The position numbers and the translations under genes are program-made. This document shows, one piece after another, positions 16,695-26,371 of a DNA stretch of 64,000 nucleotides. The notes beneath the pieces are model-generated. The model made no database searches. It had not been told where the DNA came from and was given only the letters and a program-made list of their open reading frames with translations. Numbering within the stretch: position 1 is the stretch's first letter; each line of letters begins with the position of its first letter. The stretch comes from Martinezella lusitana (GTDB lineage Bacteria > Pseudomonadota > Alphaproteobacteria > Rhizobiales > Rhizobiaceae), in NCBI RefSeq assembly GCF_900094565.1, contig NZ_FMAF01000001.1, positions 248,001-312,000 of the forward strand. Direction: 5' to 3'.

Positions 16695-16710
16695 GGCGCC
16701 GAGAGGCGCC
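16695..16710 (+). terminator. Hairpin after the RND operon
   Basis: GGCGCC-GAGA-GGCGCC forms a six-pair GC stem nine bases after the permease stop. The downstream sequence lacks a clear U-tract, so the call as terminator is weak. Confidence 0.4.
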
Positions 16711-16926
16711 TGCTTCGCTTGCCATGCCCGGAATTGCCGATGGCATCGCGCAAGGCGGGAATGTCACCGGCCGCGTCTTTGGACAGGCCAAATAAAACCC
16801 ATCGCCAAGTCTTGCACTTGCTACCCAGCCATGTCATGACGCGCCCTCTTTGCGATAGTGGCGCGTCTCGCGCCTCACAGGGGCTTTGTCCCAATCCTGA
16901 AAATTTTGACGGAAAGGAGTGCGGGC

Positions 16927-18216
16927 ATGGCTCGGGCGCTTGGTTTCGACTTCGGCACGACGAATACGGTTCTGGCGATGGCCGATGGGCCCGACACCCG
17001 ATCGGTCGCCTTCAACAGCGCAACAGGCACATCCGACAGCATGCGCACGGCGCTCTCCTTCATGAAGGACCCGGCGCTGGGCGCTGCGGCACTGAAGGTC
17101 GAGGCCGGACATGCGGCGATCCGGCAGTTCATCGACAATCCCGGTGACTGTCGCTTTCTGCAGTCGATCAAGACTTTTGCGGCAAGCGCGCTTTTCCAGG
17201 GCACGCTCATCTACGCCAAACGCCATCGTTTCGAAGATCTGATGGAGATTTTCGTGCGGCGCCTGCGCGCCTATGCGGAAGATGGCTGGCCCACCGAAGT
17301 CTCACGGATCGTTACAGGCCGGCCGGTGCATTTTGCCGGCGCCAATCCCGACCCCGCACTCGCCACGGAACGCTACAACGCGGCCCTGTCCCGCATCGGC
17401 TTCCCGGAAATCCACTATGTCTATGAGCCGGTGGCGGCCGCCTTCTACTTCGCCCAGCATCTGAAGAAGGATGCGACCGTGTTGGTAGCCGACTTCGGCG
17501 GCGGCACGACGGACTATTCGCTCATCCGCTTCGAGACCCATGCCGGCAAGCTCACCGCCACCCCGATGGGCCATTCCGGCGTCGGCATTGCCGGCGATCA
17601 TTTCGACTTCCGGATGATCGACAACATCGTCTCGCCGGCAATCGGCAAGGGCAGCTTCTTCAGGAGCTTCGACAAGCTGCTGGAAATGCCCACCTCCTAT
17701 TACGCCAACTTCGGCCGCTGGAACCAGCTCTCCATCTTCAAGACCTCGCGCGAATATGCCGACCTGAAAACGCTGGTTCGCAGCAGCCTGGAGCCGGAAA
17801 AGCTGGAGACCTTCATCGAACTCGTCGAGCATGACGAAGGCTATCCGCTCTATCAGGCCGTGTCGGCAACGAAGATGGCCCTTTCGGCTGATGAAGAGGC
17901 GGAGTTCAACTTCCCACCCCTCGGCAAGGCCGGCCGCACGCGTGTCCGCCGGGCGGACTTCGAAAAGTGGATCGCAGACGACCTTGCCCGTATCGAAGGC
18001 GCGCTGGACGATGTGCTGACGACCACGAGGACATCGCCCGACGCGATCGACAAGGTATTCCTGACGGGCGGCACGTCCTTCGTGCCGGCTGTGCGGCGCA
18101 TCTTCACGGAACGCTTCGGTCAGGAGCGCATCGAGACGGGCGGCGAGCTGCTCTCGATCGCCCATGGCCTTGCGCTGATCGGCGAGCGCGAGGACATCGC
18201 CCAGTGGACGGCGTGA
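16927..18216 (+). CDS. Hsp70 family protein, YegD-like
   Basis: 429 residues; ATG 16927 follows GGAAAGGAG (16911-16919) by seven bases. Actin-like ATPase motifs are present: phosphate-1 GFDFGTTNTVLA (6-17), EPVAAAFYFA, phosphate-2 LVADFGGGTTDYSLI (about 187-201) and the adenosine motif VFLTGGTSFVPAVRRIF near the C-terminus. The length and absence of a DnaK-like substrate-binding domain match YegD, a putative chaperone of the Hsp70 superfamily. It stands alone, 55 bases upstream of the uracil-DNA glycosylase gene on the same strand. Confidence 0.88.
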   Translation: MARALGFDFGTTNTVLAMADGPDTRSVAFNSATGTSDSMRTALSFMKDPALGAAALKVEAGHAAIRQFIDNPGDCRFLQSIKTFAASALFQGTLIYAKRHRFEDLMEIFVRRLRAYAEDGWPTEVSRIVTGRPVHFAGANPDPALATERYNAALSRIGFPEIHYVYEPVAAAFYFAQHLKKDATVLVADFGGGTTDYSLIRFETHAGKLTATPMGHSGVGIAGDHFDFRMIDNIVSPAIGKGSFFRSFDKLLEMPTSYYANFGRWNQLSIFKTSREYADLKTLVRSSLEPEKLETFIELVEHDEGYPLYQAVSATKMALSADEEAEFNFPPLGKAGRTRVRRADFEKWIADDLARIEGALDDVLTTTRTSPDAIDKVFLTGGTSFVPAVRRIFTERFGQERIETGGELLSIAHGLALIGEREDIAQWTA

Positions 18217-18271
18217 TAGAGCACGCTGCCCTGCTCTTTCGTTCCTGTGCCGCATTGGCTACAGTTCGTCC

Positions 18272-19159
18272 ATGATCTCCGCCAGCGACCTAACACCGGC
18301 CGAACTTGCCGCTCTCCTGCATTTTCATGCGGATGCCGGGGTCGACTGGCTGCTGGAAGAGCAGCCGGTCGACCGATTTGCCGAATTCGAAGCCATGCGG
18401 GCCGCACGACTGGGGGCAAGGGCGGTGCCGCCGCGTGACGAAGCGCCGCCGCCTGCGGCGAAAGCGCAGCCGGATCGTCGTCAGAGCGCGAAGCCAGTTG
18501 CCGTACCGCCCCCCACCTCGCCGCGCAATGCGCCCGCGATCCCCGACGAACAGGTTATGGAGCAGGCCCGATTCGCGGCTGAAAGCGCGCGGTCGCTTGC
18601 CGAGCTGAAGACTGCAATCGAGGCCTTCAACGGCTGCAATCTGAAAAACAGCGCCCGCTCGACGATCTTTGCAAGCGGCACGGCCGAAAGCCGGATCATG
18701 GTGATCGGCCCGATGCCGAGTGCCGACGACGATCGGGAAGGCGTGCCCTTTGCCGGCCGCGCCGGATTGTTGCTGGACAAGATGCTGGCCGCCATCGGCC
18801 TTCGGCGCGACGATATCCTGCTTACCAACGTCATTCCGTGGCGGCCGCCGGGCAACCGCACTCCCTCGGCACCGGAAATCGAGATATGCCGTCCGTTCAT
18901 AGAGCGGCAGATAGCGCTCACGGAACCGAAGGCATTGCTGCTGCTCGGCAATTTCACCGCGCGTCATTTCTTCGACAGCGGCGAGACCATCCACGGACTG
19001 CGCGGACAATGGCGGGAAATCAGCATTCTCGGCCGAACGATCCCGGCAATCGCCAGCCTTCATCCGCAGGAATTGCTCACCGCGCCGATCAATAAGCGGC
19101 TGGCATGGAATGATCTGCTCGCTTTCAAGAATCGTCTCGACGCCGAAATATTAGGCTGA
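18272..19159 (+). CDS. Uracil-DNA glycosylase family 4-like protein, Fe-S ligands partly lost
   Basis: 295 residues with a non-conserved N-terminal extension of about 105 residues. The catalytic fold spans 110-295: EGVPFAGRAGLLLDKML, NVIPWRPPGNRTPSAPE, LLLLGNFTARHFF and IASLHPQELL. Family-4 enzymes carry four Fe-S cysteines (CxxC, the Cys of KCRPP and a Cys before RPY/F). Here only C122 and C206 remain; F119 and W190 replace the others. The usual GEAPG motif is GPMPS (146-150). It may excise uracil without a cluster, or have another function. Confidence 0.8.
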   Translation: MISASDLTPAELAALLHFHADAGVDWLLEEQPVDRFAEFEAMRAARLGARAVPPRDEAPPPAAKAQPDRRQSAKPVAVPPPTSPRNAPAIPDEQVMEQARFAAESARSLAELKTAIEAFNGCNLKNSARSTIFASGTAESRIMVIGPMPSADDDREGVPFAGRAGLLLDKMLAAIGLRRDDILLTNVIPWRPPGNRTPSAPEIEICRPFIERQIALTEPKALLLLGNFTARHFFDSGETIHGLRGQWREISILGRTIPAIASLHPQELLTAPINKRLAWNDLLAFKNRLDAEILG

Positions 19160-19230
19160 TTTTCGCCACAGTTAACAAAAAATGACACTAGCCATGCATT
19201 TGTAGCATGGCAGTCTTTCGCGGCTGTGCA

Positions 19231-19280
19231 TTGCGAAATGTATGTTGCACTGCAATATATAGCTGTGTCTTGGGAGGAAT
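19231..19280 (+). promoter_or_regulatory. Candidate promoter and ribosome site of a small transcription unit
   Basis: TTGCGA (19231-19236) and ATATAT (19255-19260) are spaced by 18 bases, and a TTGCACTGCAA near-palindrome overlaps the spacer and -10 region. GGAGGAAT follows at 19273-19280. The region is AT-rich relative to its flanks. Confidence 0.35.
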
Positions 19281-19299
19281 CTCAAAAGGAACCAAGGCC

Positions 19300-19491
19300 A
19301 TGAGTTCACGTTTTCGTCCTATTCACTGCGGGTTTGACACCCTGCGTCGCGCTCTCGAGCCCGTGCGCGCTACAAACGGACATCGCAATCTCGGCGTCGC
19401 TGCCAACGAGCAAATGACAGCCCGAGGCACCGGAATCTCGGCTCGCGTCAGCCGTCCGACCGCCATCTTCGCCGATTTCCGCGCCTGCTGA
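19300..19491 (+). CDS. Small hypothetical protein (63 residues)
   Basis: ATG 19300 has AAAAGGA nine bases upstream. The product is basic and begins MSSRFRPIHCGFDTLRRAL, with no membrane segment and no recognised domain. It sits in a unit with its own candidate promoter and a hairpin terminator, followed 57 bases later by a second small frame that also starts MSS. Coding status is uncertain; this could equally be the 5' part of a small RNA. Confidence 0.35.
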   Translation: MSSRFRPIHCGFDTLRRALEPVRATNGHRNLGVAANEQMTARGTGISARVSRPTAIFADFRAC

Positions 19492-19548
19492 ACAAGCGCG
19501 ACCGCGGGTTGCGGCATAGCCTCGCCTTTGATTTTCAGGAATTACAGC

Positions 19549-19713
19549 ATGTCTTCGGGTTTGCGTTCGCTCATCACCCTCTTTGATTCGGTCGGCCATA
19601 TCGGCTCCGCGGTGCGCGCTGCCGAGGAATTCGAGCGCGCTCGCAATCTTGGCAGGGACGAATGCAAAGACTCAAGCCCCGCATGGGCAGCAGTGGCCAG
19701 CATTCCTCTATGA
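19549..19713 (+). CDS. Small hypothetical protein (54 residues)
   Basis: ATG 19549 is preceded by AGGA (19537-19540). The predicted protein starts MSSGLRSLITLFDSVGHIG and continues SAVRAAEEFERARNLGRDE, an amphipathic helical pattern reminiscent of small rhizobial proteins with a basic arginine-rich C-terminus. A hairpin terminator begins nine bases after the stop. No domain was recognised. It is the more plausible of the two small frames here. Confidence 0.45.
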   Translation: MSSGLRSLITLFDSVGHIGSAVRAAEEFERARNLGRDECKDSSPAWAAVASIPL

Positions 19714-19721
19714 GGCCTCAT

Positions 19722-19744
19722 GGGCGGGATCAATGATCCGGCCC
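19722..19744 (+). terminator. Hairpin terminator of the small transcription unit
   Basis: GGGC-G-GGATC pairs with GATCC-G-GCCC around AAT, nine pairs with one G-G mismatch, followed by GTCGTTTA. The perfect palindrome ATGAGGCCTCAT (19710-19721) lies directly before it. Confidence 0.5.
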
Positions 19745-19807
19745 GTCGTTTAAGAAGATCTCATGAAGCACCGCCGGGTATCGACGCCCGGCTGCGTATC
19801 GACGCCG

Positions 19808-20683
19808 TTATTGTTTCGGATCGGGGTGCCCTGCGGCAGACTGCGCCCAGGCGAAAGCCTCGTCTATCGCCGCAAGCTTCACAGCCTGCCATCCGCAATA
19901 CTGATCCAGAAAATCGCGCGATATCCACATACGCGTCTTCTTGGGTTCATCATACCAGCCTATGTCGCCACGATCGGCGGATTTGCGCAAAAGGCGTTGC
20001 AGATGGGTCCGGGATATCATGAAGTGAGCCGCCAGTGCGCGCGCGTCGACGCGCCCGATATCGATGTGGCTGTCCATCTCCGCGCTCAGATCCATTTTCG
20101 CCATGATGTGGTCGACGACAAGACCACCGGCCTCGGTCCATAAAAACAAGCCAACGCCTTCCGGCGGCTCGCGCCAGACTTCCGCCTCCAGGCAGTGACG
20201 CGCCATGCGCGGTTGTGCCAGATCCATCAGCGCCGGAGAGGTGGCAAGTGCGACCGCACGCACGCCATCGTCGAGCAGATCGAGCGCCGCCAGATTGGAC
20301 AGATACCAGCCAAACATCGCCGTGTGACTGATCTCGGTCGGCACATAGCGCCGGGGGCGTCGAACATGGCCGGGGGCCGGCACGAGGAAGCGATAGGTGA
20401 GCAGTTCCTCGATAAAGCTCAGCACCGTGTTGCGGCTGGCAACCCGATGACGCGTGATAAGATCGCGAAGGCTGACGACGGTCAGACCGGAGCCTGGTAC
20501 CGCCGGATCGTATTCGAAATGAAGCGCATAGGCCGTCTGTGTCAAAAGCCAGCGCTGATGCGAGGCAAGCATTCGCGCAATCCGCGGGCCATGATCGTAG
20601 CGGTTCCGCAACGATTCCGCGAGGAAGCGCAACGATGATATGAATTTGGGATGGCGAGCAAGTTGCTCAATGGAAAAGCTCAA
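19808..20683 (-). CDS. Uncharacterised protein with two helix-turn-helix-like segments
   Basis: 291 residues, not recognised. It is soluble and contains two stretches that look like DNA-binding helices: SLRDLITRHRVASRNTVLSFIEEL (about 71-94), then VPAPGHVRRPRRYVP, which resembles a winged-helix wing; and ALAAHFMISRTHLQRLLRKSADRG (about 212-235). The pattern suggests a transcription factor, possibly of a GntR- or MarR-like architecture, but no family signature is complete. The region upstream carries a perfect 16-base palindrome that could be its operator. Confidence 0.6.
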   Translation of the reverse strand: MSFSIEQLARHPKFISSLRFLAESLRNRYDHGPRIARMLASHQRWLLTQTAYALHFEYDPAVPGSGLTVVSLRDLITRHRVASRNTVLSFIEELLTYRFLVPAPGHVRRPRRYVPTEISHTAMFGWYLSNLAALDLLDDGVRAVALATSPALMDLAQPRMARHCLEAEVWREPPEGVGLFLWTEAGGLVVDHIMAKMDLSAEMDSHIDIGRVDARALAAHFMISRTHLQRLLRKSADRGDIGWYDEPKKTRMWISRDFLDQYCGWQAVKLAAIDEAFAWAQSAAGHPDPKQ

Positions 20684-21177
20684 TCGGGCCTCCTTGGGGT
20701 GCCCTTCTCAACTGCCGATAATACAGGATGTTTTATTTTTGTGAACGAGTTCACCGGAATCGATCATAATTCCGAAAGCCTATAGCATGCTATAGTTGTG
20801 TAGACGCACTCATACCGTAAGAGATTAAACAAATAATTTACTTTAAATAACTCTTCTCTGTTTGCGCACGCTGTTTTCGATGACAGCAAGGCAATGACGA
20901 CCCGTCTGATCGATGTGACCGCAATCGCTGCAAAGGCAGGCAAAAACAGCCGGAGTATGATTACGCAGCGGCCGGATACACATCCAAGAGTGGCATTCAA
21001 CCTGAAACGGAAGCTGCCCGTCGATCGAATACTTGCTGTGCCATAACAAAACATAACGATGTAATGATATGACTTTAACTTTGGTTCAGATTTCGATGTA
21101 ATGATGCGGCGACTTCCAGTCCGAGGTAAGGCTTCGGATTGCGCCCGCCATAGCATAAGCCTTGATCAGGATGGACC
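20684..21177. other. AT-rich divergent gap before pepN
   Basis: 494 bases without a credible gene; a 130-codon minus-strand frame inside looks random. It holds the 16-base palindrome at 20780-20795, AT-rich runs near 20820-20860 and 21040-21110, and the ribosome site AGGATGG before pepN. Confidence 0.4.
20780..20795. promoter_or_regulatory. Perfect 16-base palindrome
   Basis: CTATAGCATGCTATAG equals its own reverse complement. It lies 97 bases upstream of the unrecognised DNA-binding-like gene and 383 bases before pepN. It is a likely dimer-binding operator; the binding protein is unknown. Confidence 0.5.
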
Positions 21178-23826
21178 ATGCGAACAGACACCGGCCAGAT
21201 TGTCTATCTGGCAGAATATCGTCCCACCGACTTCGTTCTGGAACGCGTCGATCTTACTTTCGATCTGCATCCGACCGAGACCAAAGTCGAAGCGCGGCTG
21301 ATCTTTCACCGGCGGGAAGGCACCGACCCGAAAGCCCCGCTCGTGCTCGACGGCGATGAGCTGGTTCTTTCCGGGTTGCTGCTCGATCAGGACGAAGTTC
21401 CGGCCGGACAATATGAAGCTTCGCCGGACAGCCTGACCATTCGCGACCTGCCGGAAAGCACGCCCTTCGAGCTCACCATCACGACGGTGATCAATCCGGA
21501 GGCCAATACACAGTTGATGGGCCTCTATCGCACCGGCGGCGTCTATTGCACGCAGTGCGAGGCCGAAGGGTTCCGCCGCATCACCTATTTCCCCGACCGA
21601 CCGGATGTTCTCGCTCCCTATACGGTCAATATCATCGCCGACAAGCAAGCAAACCCGCTGCTGCTGTCGAACGGCAATTTCCTCGGCGGCGCCGGCTACG
21701 GCGAAGGCAAGCACTTCGCCGCCTGGTTCGATCCGCATCCGAAGCCGAGCTATTTGTTTGCGCTCGTGGCGGGCGATCTTGGCGTCGTTGAGGATACGTT
21801 CACGACCATGTCCGGCCGCGAGGTGGCGCTGAAGATCTATGTCGAGCATGGCAAAGAGCCGCGTGCGGCTTACGCGATGGATGCGCTGAAGCGCTCCATG
21901 ACATGGGATGAGGAGCGGTTCGGACGCGAATATGACCTCGACATCTTCATGATCGTCGCCGTTTCGGACTTCAACATGGGGGCGATGGAAAACAAGGGCC
22001 TCAATGTCTTCAACGACAAATACGTGCTGGCCGATCCGGAAACCGCTACCGATGCCGACTACGCCAATATCGAAGCGATCATCGCGCATGAATATTTCCA
22101 CAACTGGACGGGCAACCGCATTACCTGCCGCGATTGGTTCCAGCTCTGTCTCAAGGAAGGCCTGACCGTCTATCGCGATCACGAATTCTCCGCCGACCAG
22201 CGCTCGCGGCCGGTCAAGCGCATCGCCGAGGTCCGTCATCTGAAGTCGGAGCAGTTTCCGGAGGACAGCGGCCCCCTCGCCCATCCGGTGCGTCCGACGA
22301 CATACCGCGAAATCAACAATTTCTACACGACGACGGTCTACGAGAAGGGCAGCGAAGTCACGCGCATGATCGCGACTCTGCTCGGCCGCGACCTGTTCAA
22401 GAAGGGCATGGATCTCTACTTCGATCGGCACGACGGACAGGCTGTGACGATCGAGGATTTCGTTAGATGTTTCGAGGATGTCAGCGACCGCGACCTCACG
22501 CAGTTTTCGCTTTGGTATCACCAGGCCGGCACACCTCTCGTGACCGCCTCCGGCGACTATGATGCCGCCGCCAAGACCTTCACGCTGTCGCTCGAACAAA
22601 TGCAGCCAAACACGCCGGGCCAGACGACCAAAAAGCCCCTGCATATTCCGCTGCGTCTGGCGCTGATTGCCGAAAACGGCGCTGTGATCGCCCCGACGTC
22701 TGTGGCCGGGGCGGAACTGACCGACGACGTCCTGCACCTCACGGAAAAGGCGCAGACGGTGGTCTTCCACGGCATCCCCTCGCGGCCGGTTCTGTCGCTC
22801 AACCGCAGCTTCTCGACGCCGATCAACCTGCAGTTCAACCAAAGCGCCCGGGATCTGGCGCTGATCGCTCGTTACGAAACCGATCACTTCGCCCGCTGGC
22901 AGGCGCTGATCGATCTTGGGCTGCCTAACCTCCTGCAGGCGGCTCGCGATGCACGTCAAGGCATTGCCGTCACCTGCGATTCCGCCTTCGTCGACGCGTT
23001 GCTGGCGGCAGCGGGCGATGACAGCCTGGAGCCGGCCTTCCGGGCACAGGCGCTTGCCCTGCCGAGCGAAGCCGACATTGCCCGCGAACTCGGCGGCAAC
23101 AACGATCCCGATGCCATCCACACGGCTCGCCAGGCGATCCTCAAGCGGGTCGCCGAAACCGGCAAGGACATCTTTGCTGCGCTTTACGACAGCATGCAGA
23201 CGCCAGGATCATTCAGCCCGGACGCGGCAAGCGCCGGGCGCCGGGCGCTGCGCAATGCGGCTCTGACCTATCTGTCGCAACTGGATGGTACGCCCGCCCG
23301 TGCAAAGGCCGCCTATGACGCGGCAAACAACATGACCGATCTCAGCGCCGCACTGACCATTCTCGCGCATCGCTTTCCCGAGACGGCGGAAACCGCCGCT
23401 GCCCTCGAGCATTTCCGCGAGCGCTTCTCCGAAAATGCTCTGGTCATCGACAAATGGTTCGCCATCCAGGCCGGGATTCCCGGCGCAGGCGCGCTGGAGC
23501 GCATCCAGCGGCTCATGGAAACGCCGCTGTTCAAGCGCACCAATCCAAACCGCGTGCGCGCCGTGCTCGGCACCTTCGTTTTCGCCAACCCGACCGGCTT
23601 CGGCCGGGCCGACGGCGCAGGCTACGGCTTCCTCGCCGACGAGATCCTCGACATCGATCAACGCAACCCGCAGCTTGCCGCCCGTATTTTGACTTCGATG
23701 CGCTCCTGGCGCCTGCTGGAACCGGTGCGCGCCGACCATGCCCGCTCGGCTCTGGTGCGGATCGAACGGGCCGGCGGTCTTTCGAGCGACGTGCGGGATA
23801 TCGTGGAGCGCATCCTGAAGGAATGA
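21178..23826 (+). CDS. pepN: Aminopeptidase N
   Basis: 882 residues, the usual proteobacterial length. The M1 family substrate motif GAMENKG is at 268-274 and the zinc site HEYFHNWTGNR starts at H304 (H304, E305, H308), with the third ligand in the downstream LKEGLT region. The C-terminal DUF3458 and ARM-like domains complete the protein. It is a cytoplasmic broad-specificity aminopeptidase. The ATG at 21178 follows AGGATGG. It ends 229 bases before pleC on the same strand. Confidence 0.97.
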   Translation: MRTDTGQIVYLAEYRPTDFVLERVDLTFDLHPTETKVEARLIFHRREGTDPKAPLVLDGDELVLSGLLLDQDEVPAGQYEASPDSLTIRDLPESTPFELTITTVINPEANTQLMGLYRTGGVYCTQCEAEGFRRITYFPDRPDVLAPYTVNIIADKQANPLLLSNGNFLGGAGYGEGKHFAAWFDPHPKPSYLFALVAGDLGVVEDTFTTMSGREVALKIYVEHGKEPRAAYAMDALKRSMTWDEERFGREYDLDIFMIVAVSDFNMGAMENKGLNVFNDKYVLADPETATDADYANIEAIIAHEYFHNWTGNRITCRDWFQLCLKEGLTVYRDHEFSADQRSRPVKRIAEVRHLKSEQFPEDSGPLAHPVRPTTYREINNFYTTTVYEKGSEVTRMIATLLGRDLFKKGMDLYFDRHDGQAVTIEDFVRCFEDVSDRDLTQFSLWYHQAGTPLVTASGDYDAAAKTFTLSLEQMQPNTPGQTTKKPLHIPLRLALIAENGAVIAPTSVAGAELTDDVLHLTEKAQTVVFHGIPSRPVLSLNRSFSTPINLQFNQSARDLALIARYETDHFARWQALIDLGLPNLLQAARDARQGIAVTCDSAFVDALLAAAGDDSLEPAFRAQALALPSEADIARELGGNNDPDAIHTARQAILKRVAETGKDIFAALYDSMQTPGSFSPDAASAGRRALRNAALTYLSQLDGTPARAKAAYDAANNMTDLSAALTILAHRFPETAETAAALEHFRERFSENALVIDKWFAIQAGIPGAGALERIQRLMETPLFKRTNPNRVRAVLGTFVFANPTGFGRADGAGYGFLADEILDIDQRNPQLAARILTSMRSWRLLEPVRADHARSALVRIERAGGLSSDVRDIVERILKE

Positions 23827-23867
23827 TCCCGGTCTTGGCGGCCATCGATCGAGACGGCTGACTTGCG

Positions 23868-23937
23868 GCATCTTTTTCAGCTTCAACGAGTCCCGAATGC
23901 ACGCAACTTACCGGTGCGTGTACAAAAGATGCTGAAA
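23868..23937. repeat. Interrupted inverted repeat between pepN and pleC
   Basis: GCATCTTTT (23868-23876) pairs with AAAAGATGC (23924-23932), and TTTCAGC (23875-23881) with GCTGAAA (23931-23937). An inner CACGC/GCGTG stem lies between. The pairs compete, so it could be an attenuator, a terminator of pepN or a small RNA. There is no clear U-tract. Confidence 0.35.
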
Positions 23938-23943
23938 TCGCAG

Positions 23944-24032
23944 ATGGTTAAGAAAGTTTTACCTCGCCCTCTGGACAAGGCGAATCACGAGTGATTCATT
24001 AAGGCAGATTCGGGCGAGCGGCGCAGCGAATC
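23944..24032 (+). promoter_or_regulatory. pleC upstream region with CtrA-type box and four GANTC sites
   Basis: ATGGTTAA (23944-23951) is the complement of TTAACCAT, the CtrA motif described in Sinorhizobium, and the longer TTAA-N7-TTAC (23948-23962) differs by one base from TTAA-N7-TTAA. Four GANTC sites, the CcrM methylation target, start at 23982, 23993, 24007 and 24028. Both marks are typical of alphaproteobacterial cell-cycle promoters. Confidence 0.5.
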
Positions 24033-24055
24033 ACACGAGGGACAAGGCTAGAGCG

Positions 24056-26371
<2,316 letters not shown>

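Noticed and set aside
20764..21156. 130-codon minus-strand frame before pepN
   Set aside because: Poor composition, no ribosome site, and it contains the 16-base palindrome.
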